Shown piece by piece: positions 54,970 to 63,765 of a stretch of 64,000 nucleotides of DNA. The position numbers and the translations under genes are program-made. Location: assembly GCA_030424545.1 (NCBI GenBank), contig JAUHWL010000002.1, forward strand, positions 62,001 to 126,000, in the 5' to 3' direction. The notes below the pieces were generated by a model. That model was not told the DNA's origin, did no database searches, and was given only the letters and a program-made list of their open reading frames with translations. This DNA is from Bacteroidia bacterium (GTDB lineage: Bacteria > Bacteroidota > Bacteroidia > Flavobacteriales > Schleiferiaceae). Each line of letters opens with the position of its first letter. Position 1 is the stretch's first letter.

Positions 54970-57096
54970 ATGTCTGAAGAGACAAATAAAGCGAAAGCTG
55001 AAGAGGTTGTAAAAACCGAAGCAAAAGCGGCTCCTGCTGCTGAAGAAACGAATGTTGAAGAAGTAAAAGCTGAAGCAACAGAAGTAAAAGAAGAAGCTCC
55101 TAAAGCTGTAAAAGAAAAAGCTGCTAAAGCACCTAATGCTAAAAAGGTTAAAATTGAAGAAAGCGATGACGCTGACGAAGATTCTGAGCCAAAAGCAAAA
55201 AAACCTACGGTTAAAAAAACCAAGAAAGCCGCAGCTATATCAGAAGATGTTGAGGATGAAGATGACAGTGATGATGACCCATTAGCTGACGAACCTACAG
55301 ACGGAGACATTCCATTAAATGAACAAGGAGAGTTTGATTGGGAAGCCTATGAGTACGGTTTAAAACCTCAGGCCAATGAAGAGCGCGAAGAAATGACCAA
55401 AATGTATGAAGATACATTAACCAGTTCTGTAGAGCACATGGTAATTCAAGGGGTTGTTGTAAACAAGTCTGATAGAGAAATTATCGTTGACATTAACTCT
55501 AAGTCTGAAGGTGTTGTTTCTTTAAACGAATTTAGATACAATCCAGATTTAAAAATTGGAGATGAAGTTGAAGTTTTAGTTGACAAGCAAGAAGACAAAA
55601 ACGGACAACTAGTTCTTTCTCACCGTAAAGCTCGTTCTATCAAAGCATGGGATAGAGTAAACAATGCCTTCGAAACAGAAGAAATTGTAAACGGTTACGT
55701 AAAATGCCGCACAAAAGGTGGTATGATTGTAGACGTATACGGATTAGAAGCATTCTTACCTGGATCACAAATTGATGTGAAACCTATCCGTGATTATGAC
55801 GTTTACGTTGATAAAACGATGGAATTCAAGATTGTTAAAATCAATCACGAATTTAAAAACGTTGTTGTTTCTCACAAAGCGCTTATTGAAGCCGATCTTG
55901 AAGAGCAAAAACGCGATATTATTTCTAAACTAGAAAAAGGTCAGGTACTAGAAGGTGTTGTTAAAAACATTACTTCTTACGGAGTATTTATTGATCTTGG
56001 TGGTGTTGATGGTCTTGTACACATTACAGACCTTAGCTGGAGCCGCATCAATCACCCAAGCGAAGTAGTTGAATTAGATCAGAAAATAAACGTTTGTATT
56101 ATTGACTTTGATGATCAAAAATCTCGTATACAACTTGGTCTTAAGCAATTAGAACCACATCCGTGGGATAAACTTGCCGAAGGATTAAAAGTTGGAGACA
56201 ACATTAAAGGTAAAGTTGTAGTTCTTGCAGATTACGGTGCGTTTGTAGAAATTCAGCCAGGTATAGAAGGTTTAATACACGTAAGTGAAATGAGCTGGAG
56301 CACACACTTAAGAAGTGCACAAGACTTTATGAAAGTGGGTGATGAAGTTGAAGCTGTTATTTTAACACTAGACCGCGAAGATCGTAAGATGAGCTTAGGT
56401 ATTAAACAACTTACACCAGACCCTTGGACTGACATTACTACAAAATATGCAGTAGGTTCTCAGCACACAGGTATCGTTAGAAACTTTACCAACTTTGGTG
56501 TATTTGTAGAGTTAGAAGAAGGAATTGACGGTTTAACACACATTTCTGATCTTTCTTGGACTAAGAAAATTAAGCACCCATCAGAGTTTACTTCAGTAGG
56601 AGCAAAATTAGATGTAGTTGTTTTAGAAATTGATTTAGACAACCGCAGACTTAGTTTAGGCCACAAACAGTTAGAAGAGAATCCATGGGATAATTACGAA
56701 GCTGTTTTTGAAGTAGGTTCTTTACACGAAGGAAAAGTAACCGAAATCGTAGACAAAGGATGTGATGTTTTGTTTGAAACATTTGGTGTAGAAGGATTCT
56801 GTCCTGCGCGTCACATGATGAAAGATGGCGGTGGAAAATTAGTAAAAGATGATGTTGCTGAATTTAAAGTAATTGAATTCAATAAAGATTCTAAGCGCTT
56901 AATGGTTTCACACACCCAAGTATTTAAAGATGTTGTTGCTGGCGAGAAAAAAGCAGCGAGAGCAAAAGGTGCTGCAGAAGCAAGCAAAACAAATGCTGCA
57001 ATGAAGAAAATGGCCTCTAACGTAGAAAGATCTACATTAGGTGATTTAGACGCATTGTCAGAATTGAAAAAGAAAATGGAAGGCGAAGGAAAATAA
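54970..57096 (+). CDS. rpsA: 30S ribosomal protein S1 with acidic N-terminal extension
   Basis: 708 residues. The first ~130 are a Lys/Glu/Ala/Asp-rich low-complexity extension. Six S1 OB-fold domains then run to about residue 660: two diverged ones (around V-V-N-K-S-D-R-E-I-I-V-D and G-G-M-I-V-D-V-Y-G-L-E-A-F-L-P-G), three canonical ones with G-V-F-I-D-L-G-G / G-A-F-V-E-I / G-V-F-V-E-L-E, and a last diverged one. S1 helps deliver mRNA to the ribosome. That role may be important in a lineage that largely lacks Shine-Dalgarno pairing. It has its own promoter and terminator. Confidence 0.96.
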   Translation: MSEETNKAKAEEVVKTEAKAAPAAEETNVEEVKAEATEVKEEAPKAVKEKAAKAPNAKKVKIEESDDADEDSEPKAKKPTVKKTKKAAAISEDVEDEDDSDDDPLADEPTDGDIPLNEQGEFDWEAYEYGLKPQANEEREEMTKMYEDTLTSSVEHMVIQGVVVNKSDREIIVDINSKSEGVVSLNEFRYNPDLKIGDEVEVLVDKQEDKNGQLVLSHRKARSIKAWDRVNNAFETEEIVNGYVKCRTKGGMIVDVYGLEAFLPGSQIDVKPIRDYDVYVDKTMEFKIVKINHEFKNVVVSHKALIEADLEEQKRDIISKLEKGQVLEGVVKNITSYGVFIDLGGVDGLVHITDLSWSRINHPSEVVELDQKINVCIIDFDDQKSRIQLGLKQLEPHPWDKLAEGLKVGDNIKGKVVVLADYGAFVEIQPGIEGLIHVSEMSWSTHLRSAQDFMKVGDEVEAVILTLDREDRKMSLGIKQLTPDPWTDITTKYAVGSQHTGIVRNFTNFGVFVELEEGIDGLTHISDLSWTKKIKHPSEFTSVGAKLDVVVLEIDLDNRRLSLGHKQLEENPWDNYEAVFEVGSLHEGKVTEIVDKGCDVLFETFGVEGFCPARHMMKDGGGKLVKDDVAEFKVIEFNKDSKRLMVSHTQVFKDVVAGEKKAARAKGAAEASKTNAAMKKMASNVERSTLGDLDALSELKKKMEGEGK

Positions 57097-57122
57097 TCCT
57101 TAGTTTTAATTTACTGATACAG

Positions 57123-57154
57123 CCGGCCTCGCAAAAAGCGAGGCCGGTTTTTTT
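57123..57154 (+). terminator. Terminator of rpsA
   Basis: A perfect 10-bp G/C-rich stem (CCGGCCTCGC/GCGAGGCCGG) with an AAAAA loop and a seven-T tract, 26 bases after the rpsA stop. Confidence 0.95.
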
Positions 57155-57224
57155 ATGCTCAATTCATTTTATTCTTCATCACAACCTATAACTTTTGTTT
57201 CTTCGTACCACAAGATAATTACAC

Positions 57225-58319
57225 ATGAAAATTGCCGAAATAATTGTACAACTCGAAAATTTAGCTCCGCCTATTTACCAAGAAAATTATGATAACAGCG
57301 GTTTGCTGGTGGGCGATAAAAGTGCTGAGGTAAACAAAGTTTTAGTCTGTTTGGATTGTTTAGAGGCTGTTGTAGACGAGGCAATTTCTAAAGGGGCTGG
57401 GCTAATCATTGCGCATCACCCTATAATTTTTGGCGGACTTAAAAAAATTACCGGCAAAAACTACATTGAAAGAATTGTAATAAAAGCCATAAAAAACAAC
57501 ATTGCTATTTACGCTATCCACACCAATTTAGACAATGTGCTAAAAGGCGTAAATAATAAAATAGGCCAAGTTTTAGGGCTTGAAAATCTAAAAATCCTTC
57601 AACCCAAAAAAAGCAATTTATTAAAGTTGGTAACCTATGCGCCAACCACAAATACGCCTGATATTTTAGAAGCACTATTTGCTGCAGGAGCAGGTAATAT
57701 TGGTGCGTATAGCGAGTGCAGTTTTAAAACTTCGGGAACGGGAACTTTTAAGGCAAGTAGCAGCGCAAACCCGCATGTTGGCGAAAAAGAAAAACGACAC
57801 TCAGAAACTGAAGATCGCATAGAAGTTTTAGTGCCAATGCATGCCAAGCAAAGTGTGTTATCTACGCTAAAAAATTCTCACCCTTACGAAGAAGTAGCTT
57901 TTGAATTTTATGCCATAGAAAACGAAAATCAAGAAATTGGTGCTGGAATGATTGGGGAGTTAAAAAGTGAAATGAGAGAGGAAGATTTTCTGCTCTTTAC
58001 AAAAGAAAAATTAAACACCCAGTGCATTAGGCATTCTCCGTACCTAAATAAATCCGTAAAGAAAATTGCCTTTTGCGGAGGTTCGGGTAGTTTTTTATTA
58101 AACCAAGCCATAGCGGCACACGCAGACGTTTTTATTACTGGAGATTTTAAGTATCACGAGTTTTTTGATGCCAACAAGCGCATATTAATTGCGGATGTTG
58201 GACATTATGAAAGTGAGCAGTTTACAATTGATTTAATAGCTGATTATCTGACGGAAAAATTCCCTACTTTTGCCGTCCTTAAAACGGGCGTTAATACAAA
58301 TTCAATAGCATACGTTTAG
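57225..58319 (+). CDS. Nif3-like dinuclear metal centre protein (GTP cyclohydrolase 1 type 2 homologue)
   Basis: 364 residues. The N-terminal D-N-S-G-L-L-V-G-D, the metal motif I-I-A-H-H-P-I-I-F-G-G and Y-A-I-H-T-N-L-D belong to the Nif3 domain. A middle PII/CutA-like insertion (about residues 135-240, with S-H-P-Y-E-E-V-A-F-E-F-Y) is typical of the longer form. C-terminal F-C-G-G-S-G and D-V-F-I-T-G-D-F-K-Y-H complete the second half. Family members form hexameric toroids; the reaction is not established. It is co-transcribed with the coiled-coil protein 2 bases downstream. Confidence 0.92.
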   Translation: MKIAEIIVQLENLAPPIYQENYDNSGLLVGDKSAEVNKVLVCLDCLEAVVDEAISKGAGLIIAHHPIIFGGLKKITGKNYIERIVIKAIKNNIAIYAIHTNLDNVLKGVNNKIGQVLGLENLKILQPKKSNLLKLVTYAPTTNTPDILEALFAAGAGNIGAYSECSFKTSGTGTFKASSSANPHVGEKEKRHSETEDRIEVLVPMHAKQSVLSTLKNSHPYEEVAFEFYAIENENQEIGAGMIGELKSEMREEDFLLFTKEKLNTQCIRHSPYLNKSVKKIAFCGGSGSFLLNQAIAAHADVFITGDFKYHEFFDANKRILIADVGHYESEQFTIDLIADYLTEKFPTFAVLKTGVNTNSIAYV

Positions 58320-58321
58320 AT

Positions 58322-59113
58322 ATGACAAAGGCAAAAACAGCAGAATTAACAGTAGAGGACAAATTGAGAGCGCTTTATGATTTACAAATCATAGACAAGC
58401 GCATAGATGAGATTAGAAGTTTACGTGGAGAACTTCCGTTAGAAGTCGAAGATCTTGAAGATGAGATTGCTGGACTTGAAAAAAGAATGAGCAAGTTGAA
58501 AGATGATGTTGCTGAAATGGAAAAAGAAATTTCTGAGAAGAAATTAGCAACTCAATCTTCTTTAGAGAAAATTGCGAAATACGAAGAGCAGCAAAAAAAT
58601 GTACGGAACAACCGTGAATTTGATGCGATTAGTAAAGAAATAGAATTTCAACAATTAGAAATTGAATTAGCGGAAAAACGCAAAAAAGAATCTTTGGCTA
58701 AAATTGAAAGTAAGAATGAAGTAATTGCTTCTAGCCAAGAAAGAATTACGGAACGCAAAAGCCACTTAGAGTTTAAACGCAACGAACTTGATGGAATCTT
58801 AGCCGAAACGCAAAAAGAAGAAGATGCGCTTATTGCAAAATCTGAAGAATTAAAAGAAACTATAGAAGAGCGTTTGGTAGCTGCATATACTCGCATCCGC
58901 ACAAGCACAAAAAACGGACTAGCTGTAGTTTCTATAGAGCGTGGTGCAAGTGCAGGTTCATTCTTTGTAATTCCTCCGCAGCGTCAATTAGAAATTGCAC
59001 AACGCAAGAAAATTATTATTGATGAGCACTCAGGTCGTATTTTGGTAGACCCAGCATTGGCCGAAGAAGAAGAAGAAAAAATGGCAAGCATGATTGCCGG
59101 TTGGTTGAACTAA
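58322..59113 (+). CDS. Coiled-coil 'C4-type zinc ribbon' family protein lacking all zinc cysteines
   Basis: 263 residues. Residues ~10-190 form a long charged coiled coil (repeated E-K, K-E-I-S-E-K-K). The C-terminal domain V-I-P-P-Q-R-Q-L-E-I-A-Q-R-K-K-I-I-I-x-E-H-x-G-R-I-L-V-D is the family hallmark. Members normally have C-x-x-C before it and C-x-x-C within it. Here the four positions are Ser210, Ser213, Asp234 and Ser237, so the ribbon cannot bind zinc in the usual way. The gene pairs with the Nif3-like gene, as commonly seen in the phylum. The family may bind nucleic acid; its role is unknown. Terminated 22 bases downstream. Confidence 0.88.
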   Translation: MTKAKTAELTVEDKLRALYDLQIIDKRIDEIRSLRGELPLEVEDLEDEIAGLEKRMSKLKDDVAEMEKEISEKKLATQSSLEKIAKYEEQQKNVRNNREFDAISKEIEFQQLEIELAEKRKKESLAKIESKNEVIASSQERITERKSHLEFKRNELDGILAETQKEEDALIAKSEELKETIEERLVAAYTRIRTSTKNGLAVVSIERGASAGSFFVIPPQRQLEIAQRKKIIIDEHSGRILVDPALAEEEEEKMASMIAGWLN

Positions 59114-59135
59114 ATCAACGAAAACATACTTTATT

Positions 59136-59168
59136 AAAAAGGGCTTCAAATTTATGAAGCCCTTTTTT
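59136..59168 (+). terminator. Terminator of the Nif3/coiled-coil unit
   Basis: AAAGGGCTTCA and TGAAGCCCTTT form the stem (G/C core GGGC/GCCC) with a short A/T loop and a six-T tract. Confidence 0.9.
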
Positions 59169-59192
59169 ATGCGTTTGAAAATTACGTTTCTT

Positions 59193-59366
59193 TTAATTTT
59201 TTTTCAGACTTGTTTTATACGCTTTATACCTTGTGTTGAGTGAATGGCTTACTACAACTAGTATGATAAGCTTCCAAGGCGTAAAAAAGGGTTGCACCGA
59301 AAGTAACAAGCCCAATAGTAAAATACTGGCTATTACAGATGAGATAAATGTTTCTTTTGCATTCAT
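59193..59366 (-). CDS. Possible small two-helix membrane protein
   Basis: 57 codons from the ATG at 59366. The translation has two hydrophobic stretches (V-I-A-S-I-L-L-L-G-L-L-L-S-V and L-I-I-L-V-V-V) and a basic C-terminus (R-Y-K-A-Y-K-T-S-L-K-K-N). It would give a hairpin in the inner membrane with the tail in the cytoplasm. The frame is open back to a TTG at 59447 inside the methyltransferase gene, but those codons look unremarkable. No family is recognised, so it could be a chance frame. Confidence 0.4.
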   Translation of the reverse strand: MNAKETFISSVIASILLLGLLLSVQPFFTPWKLIILVVVSHSLNTRYKAYKTSLKKN

Positions 59367-59434
59367 GCCTAAGGTGCTTTTGTTTAGGTTATGTAAATCT
59401 AGCGCAAGTTGCAAAAAATTGCAAGCTGCGATTT

Positions 59435-60205
59435 TTACTTTTCGCAAACGTAGAGTATCTCTCGTTTTGGTAGCGCATACTTGTTAAACTCCTCTTCAGA
59501 AAGCTTTTGAGCATAATCTATGGCGCTAACCTTAAACCCGGCTTTAACCAAGCGTGCAGGATAATCTTGCCCATACATGCGCACATGGTCATACTGCCCA
59601 AACAAACGATGACGCTCTTCGGGGTCTGTTATGGTAGGATCTTCTAAGGTGTTTTCCCAGTCTGGATTTAGCGGAACTTGCATAATGGCCATACCACCCG
59701 GTTTTAATACGCGGTGTATTTCGCGCATAGCTTTTAAATCATCTGGCACATGTTCTAGTACGTGGTTGCAAAAAACAACATCATACGTATTGTCTGCCAA
59801 CGGCATGTCTTGTATGTCTAAACTTAGATCTGCTAGCGGAGAGTTTAAATCGGCCGTTGTATAGTCTAGGTTTTTCATTTTTTTAAATCGCCCATAAAAA
59901 CATTGCTCTGGTGCAACGTGTAGTACTTTTTTTGGGGACGTTAAAAAATCGGTTTCATTTTTTAAGTATAACCAAAGTAGGCGATGACGTTCTAAACTAT
60001 TGGTTCCGGGGCTTAAAGCATTTTCGCGCTGATGCTCGCCATATCCGTACGGAAAAAATTTACGGTAGCCTCGGCCATCTATTGGGTCTACAAACTTATC
60101 TCCTTTAAAAAAAATAGGTGCAACAGCTTGTACGCCATAACTCAGCCTAATTAGTATGGGGCGAGGGATGTTGTTTAGAGCGAATTTGAAAATTTTATTT
60201 ACCAT
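59435..60205 (-). CDS. Class I SAM-dependent methyltransferase
   Basis: 256 residues. The SAM-binding segment V-L-H-V-A-P-E-Q-C-F-Y-G, an acidic residue in L-D-Y-T-T-A-D-L, D-V-V-F-C-N-H-V-L-E-H-V-P-D-D and the L-K-P-G-G-M-A-I-M-Q-V-P-L motif show a Methyltransf_11-type fold. The N-terminus is basic and hydrophobic. The substrate cannot be told; a terminal E-R-H-R-L-F-G-Q-Y-D-H-V-R-M-Y-G motif is common in this group of Bacteroidota methyltransferases. A repeat-bearing gap of 77 bases separates it from map. Confidence 0.88.
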   Translation of the reverse strand: MVNKIFKFALNNIPRPILIRLSYGVQAVAPIFFKGDKFVDPIDGRGYRKFFPYGYGEHQRENALSPGTNSLERHRLLWLYLKNETDFLTSPKKVLHVAPEQCFYGRFKKMKNLDYTTADLNSPLADLSLDIQDMPLADNTYDVVFCNHVLEHVPDDLKAMREIHRVLKPGGMAIMQVPLNPDWENTLEDPTITDPEERHRLFGQYDHVRMYGQDYPARLVKAGFKVSAIDYAQKLSEEEFNKYALPKREILYVCEK

Positions 60206-60212
60206 ACTTAAT

Positions 60213-60280
60213 GTTGAATGTTAAAGGTCCAATGTTAAAAGTTTTTACCAACGTTGTTCTTTCATCATTGAACATTCAAC
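60213..60280. repeat. Intergenic inverted repeat related to the GTTGAA family
   Basis: GTTGAATGTT (60213-60222) and AACATTCAAC (60271-60280) are a perfect 10-bp inverted pair, with GGTCCAATGTTAAAA and CAACGTTG in between. The wording resembles the 13-mer repeats at 3936 and 7588. It fills the gap between map and the methyltransferase gene and has no T-run. Confidence 0.55.
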
Positions 60281-60282
60281 TT

Positions 60283-61062
60283 TTAATCTTTCTTGCTTAG
60301 CGCTTCGTAGATGTAGTCAAATGTAGATAGGATTTCTGGTTTGCCGTCTACAACGGCTACATTATGTTCAAAGTGGGCAGATGGTTTTCCATCGGCAGTA
60401 ACTATGCTCCAGCCATCTTTTAATTGTCTGATGTCGAAAGTGCCTAAATTTACCATGGGTTCTATGGCCAACACTAAACCTTCTTTTATTTTTTTACCCC
60501 GCCCTCTGCGGCCATAATTGGGTACCTGAGGGTCTTCGTGCATTACACGACCTATGCCGTGCCCCACAAGTTCTCTAACCACGCCATATCCATTTTTTTC
60601 GCAATGTTGTTGTATGGCAAAACCAATGTCTTCTATGCGGTTACCTGCGCGGCATTGCTCTATGCCTAGGTACAAACTTTCCTTGGTTACTTGTAGTAGT
60701 CTCTTTATTTCCGGAGCCACTTCGCCAACTTCAAACGTGTAGGCGTGGTCTCCATAAAAACCATTTTTAATGGCTCCACAATCAACCGAAATGATGTCTC
60801 CATCTCGTAAAGGCTCGTCTGTTGGGTAGCCATGAACAACATGTTCATTCCTACTCATGCAAAGTGTATTGGGAAAATCATACAAGCCTAAAAAGCCAGG
60901 AACGGCACCTTGGGAGCGGATGTATTCTTCGGCCATTTTATCTAATGCAAGCGGAGTTACACCAGGTTTTATCTCGGCAGCTAGTATGCCTAATGTTCTA
61001 GAAACGATTTGAGCACTTTCGCGCATCAATTCTATTTCTTCTCTTGTTTTGTATTTAATCAT
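60283..61062 (-). CDS. map: Methionine aminopeptidase type I
   Basis: 259 residues. It removes the initiator methionine from nascent proteins. Metal and substrate residues are visible in H-V-V-H-G-Y-P, I-S-V-D-C-G-A, G-D-H-A-Y-T-F, V-G-H-G-I-G-R-V-M-H-E-D-P and V-L-A-I-E-P-M-V. There is no N-terminal extension. It lies 14 bases after the HAD phosphatase, not between secY and infA as in many bacteria. Confidence 0.97.
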   Translation of the reverse strand: MIKYKTREEIELMRESAQIVSRTLGILAAEIKPGVTPLALDKMAEEYIRSQGAVPGFLGLYDFPNTLCMSRNEHVVHGYPTDEPLRDGDIISVDCGAIKNGFYGDHAYTFEVGEVAPEIKRLLQVTKESLYLGIEQCRAGNRIEDIGFAIQQHCEKNGYGVVRELVGHGIGRVMHEDPQVPNYGRRGRGKKIKEGLVLAIEPMVNLGTFDIRQLKDGWSIVTADGKPSAHFEHNVAVVDGKPEILSTFDYIYEALSKKD

Positions 61063-61076
61063 ATCTGTTATGCTAA

Positions 61077-61505
61077 TTATCGGCCGCCAAAAAGCTTACC
61101 AATAATTCCGTTTCTAGGGCGATCTCTTTTTTCTAGTTTGTTTAAATCTTCTTTTTGTGGGTACAGGTTATGGTATATTTCTCCCCAACCTGGAAATCCA
61201 CCAAAGTTTCTATCATCTATAAAAAGATCTGCGTTTATTTTTCTGCTTACAGATGTATCTCCATCTTTTTCTTCGGGAAAGCTTTTGTTAACGGCATAAA
61301 ATTCAATACCATTATCCTTGCAAAACTGCACAGCTTCTCTTAGTTTTTTACCGTGGCGGTAGGTCCACAAAATTAATCTGTGCCCATCTTTTTGCATTTC
61401 TTTCAGGGTTTGAAATGCAAACATTTTTGGCTTTCCTATTCCGGGATATGCGTCATCTACTAAGGTCCCGTCAAAATCTATAGCAATTATTAAACTCTGT
61501 TGCAT
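61077..61505 (-). CDS. HAD-superfamily phosphatase-like protein, short form
   Basis: 142 residues. Motif I D-F-D-G-T-L-V-D (Asp10/Asp12), a motif II-like L-I-L-W-T-Y-R and motif III L-F-I-D-D-R-N-F-G-G are present. There is no cap domain, as in the small Bacteroidota HAD hydrolases. Substrate unknown. The ATG overlaps the gpmI stop by one base (TAATG), so it is translationally coupled to that glycolytic gene. Confidence 0.87.
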   Translation of the reverse strand: MQQSLIIAIDFDGTLVDDAYPGIGKPKMFAFQTLKEMQKDGHRLILWTYRHGKKLREAVQFCKDNGIEFYAVNKSFPEEKDGDTSVSRKINADLFIDDRNFGGFPGWGEIYHNLYPQKEDLNKLEKRDRPRNGIIGKLFGGR

Positions 61506-63031
61506 TAGCGTATAATTAAAGATGTACCGCTCATTTCTGCGGGTATATTTATATTCATATAATCTAATAATGTAGGGGCAATGTCTCCTAATTTGCCTTC
61601 GGCTAATTTAAGGTGGCTAACGTTATTTCCAATCAGAATGCACGGAACTGGGTTAGTTGTATGCGCTGTGTTTGGGCTGCCATCTTCGTTAAACATAACA
61701 TCAGCATTGCCATGATCGGCCAAAACAATAAAGGCATAATCTTTTTTCAAACCGGCTTCTATAACATCTTTTAGGCAAGTATCTACGGTTTCTACAGCTT
61801 TTACTGCGGCATCAAAAACACCAGTGTGCCCAACCATGTCTGGGTTGGCAAAATTTAGACAAATAAAATCAGGGCTGTTTTTGTTTATTTCGGCCACAAT
61901 TTTATCGCGCACTTTAAAAGCGCTCATTTCTGGTTTTAAATCGTAGGTGGCCACTTTTGGCGATGGGCACATAATTCTGCTTTCGCCTTTAAAAGGCTCT
62001 TCTCTTCCGCCAGAAAAGAAAAATGTTACGTGCGGATATTTTTCAGTTTCTGCAATTCTCACTTGGGTTTTGCCATTTTTTTCAAGCACTTCGCCAAGAG
62101 TGTTTTTTACATTATCTTTTTCAAAAGCAACGTGCACGTTTTTAAACGTCTCGTCATAATTGGTCATGGTTACATAATGTAGTTTTAGCGGATGCATGTT
62201 TTGCTCACTAAAGCTTTTTTGTGTGAGAGCTGTGGTAATTTCACGTCCGCGATCTGTTCTAAAATTAAAGCTAATTACAGCATCGCCATCTTTTATTGTT
62301 GCTACAGGTGTTTCATTTTCTGTAATTAAAATGGGCTCAATAAATTCGTCTGTAATATTGCTTTTATACGAATTTAAAATACCTTTAGATGCAGACTCGA
62401 AGTGAACACCTCGCCCGTTGACCATTAAATCATAGGCTTTTTTAATGCGTTCCCAACGGTTATCTCTATCCATTGCAAAATAGCGACCAACCACGCTGGC
62501 TATTTTCCCAGTGGTTTTTGCCATGTGCTGCTCTAGCTCATTAATAAAAATAATACCGCTTTTTGGGTCGCAATCTCTACCATCTGTAAATACATGCACA
62601 AAAATGTTTGAGAAATTTCTTTGCTTGGCCATGTTTAGTAGGCCTTTTACATGGTCTATATGTGCATGAACGCCACCGTTGCTAACAAGCCCAATAAGAT
62701 GTATGGGTTTGTTGTTTTTCTCAGCATATACAAATGTTTTCTCTAAGGCTTTATTGGCAAATAAACTATTGTTTTCTACCGCAATATTGAGTTTTACCAA
62801 ATCTTGATAAACAACTCTACCTGCACCTAAGTTGGTATGGCCAACTTCGCTATTGCCCATTTGGCCGCTAGGTAGCCCAACATCTCTGCCCGAAGTGCGT
62901 AACGTATTGTTAGGGTAAGTTGCCAAGAGATAATCCATAAAAGGCGTGTTGGCTTGGGAAATTGCGCTTGCGTTTAAGTTTTCGCCAATACCATACCCGT
63001 CTAAAATAATAAGTGCTGCTTTATTGCTCAA
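61505..63031 (-). CDS. gpmI: 2,3-bisphosphoglycerate-independent phosphoglycerate mutase
   Basis: 508 residues, alkaline-phosphatase fold. It interconverts 3- and 2-phosphoglycerate using two Mn ions. L-I-I-L-D-G-Y-G at the start, the phospho-acceptor in M-G-N-S-E-V-G-H-T-N (Ser61), H-I-D-H, F-T-D-G-R-D, D-R-D-N-R-W and the late A-D-H-G-N-A-D motif are intact. The family N-terminus fits only a TTG start at 63031, 20 bases after a TACATTTG. It heads a gpmI-HAD-map cluster. Confidence 0.96.
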   Translation of the reverse strand: MSNKAALIILDGYGIGENLNASAISQANTPFMDYLLATYPNNTLRTSGRDVGLPSGQMGNSEVGHTNLGAGRVVYQDLVKLNIAVENNSLFANKALEKTFVYAEKNNKPIHLIGLVSNGGVHAHIDHVKGLLNMAKQRNFSNIFVHVFTDGRDCDPKSGIIFINELEQHMAKTTGKIASVVGRYFAMDRDNRWERIKKAYDLMVNGRGVHFESASKGILNSYKSNITDEFIEPILITENETPVATIKDGDAVISFNFRTDRGREITTALTQKSFSEQNMHPLKLHYVTMTNYDETFKNVHVAFEKDNVKNTLGEVLEKNGKTQVRIAETEKYPHVTFFFSGGREEPFKGESRIMCPSPKVATYDLKPEMSAFKVRDKIVAEINKNSPDFICLNFANPDMVGHTGVFDAAVKAVETVDTCLKDVIEAGLKKDYAFIVLADHGNADVMFNEDGSPNTAHTTNPVPCILIGNNVSHLKLAEGKLGDIAPTLLDYMNINIPAEMSGTSLIIR

Positions 63032-63050
63032 GAGAAAAAATTTTGGTGGA

Positions 63051-63058
63051 CAAATGTA
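63051..63058 (-). promoter_or_regulatory. Candidate -7 element of gpmI
   Basis: TACATTTG on the minus strand, 19 bases upstream of the TTG start. It supports that unusual start because the leader would be only about 14 bases. No -33 TTG is seen. Confidence 0.5.
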
Positions 63059-63101
63059 GGGTTAAGCAGATGTTTTTTAAAATGTAACTGCTTAAAAATG
63101 A

Positions 63102-63743
63102 TTATCTAGAAGCTTGAATAATATCCACTAAAATGGGTTTTAATCCAGAGAAGAAAAACTCTACGGCAATAACCATTACAATTAGCCCCATTAGCCTAAG
63201 CAATACATTGTTTCCCGTTTCCCCTAAAATATTCATAATCTTAGTTGAGCTAAAAAGTATAAGGTATGTGGCCAGCATAACAAGAACCATGGTAGAAATT
63301 AATACCACCTTTAATTGCCATGTTGTTGAATCTTCCATAAGCACAATAGAGTTGGTAATTGCGCCTGGGCCGCAAATCATGGGTATGGCAAGCGGTGTTA
63401 TAGAAATATCATTTATATAACTATTCTCTTCTCCTTTTGCATGTTTGGTTTTAGACAGTCTTGCTTGTAGCATATCCATGCCCATTAAGAAGAAGATAAC
63501 CCCACCAACCACACGAAAACTATTGACAGAGATACCAAAAAACTTAAATAAGATTTGGCCAGAAAAAGCGAAAATAATCATGGTGATTAAAGCCGCTATG
63601 GTTGCTTTTTTTGCCGTGTAATTTCGTTGCGCGGTAGACAAATCTTTGGTCATTGTCATAAAAATAGGCATGGTGCCAATAGGGTTTATGAGCGAGAAAA
63701 AAGACGCAAACGTGAGCACGAAAAATGAAAAATATTCAGCCAT
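63102..63743 (-). CDS. MarC-family integral membrane protein
   Basis: 213 residues with six hydrophobic segments. N-P-I-G-T-M-P-I-F after the first helix, a later V-G-G-V-I-F-F-L-M-G-M-D-M-L, and T-P-L-A-I-P-M-I-C-G-P-G-A-I in the middle are the family signatures. MarC proteins are inner-membrane proteins of uncertain function, and an antibiotic-resistance role was not upheld. It is a single gene with a TATCTTTG -7 upstream. Confidence 0.92.
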   Translation of the reverse strand: MAEYFSFFVLTFASFFSLINPIGTMPIFMTMTKDLSTAQRNYTAKKATIAALITMIIFAFSGQILFKFFGISVNSFRVVGGVIFFLMGMDMLQARLSKTKHAKGEENSYINDISITPLAIPMICGPGAITNSIVLMEDSTTWQLKVVLISTMVLVMLATYLILFSSTKIMNILGETGNNVLLRLMGLIVMVIAVEFFFSGLKPILVDIIQASR

Positions 63744-63765
63744 AAATCTTGTTGTAAAAAGGGCG

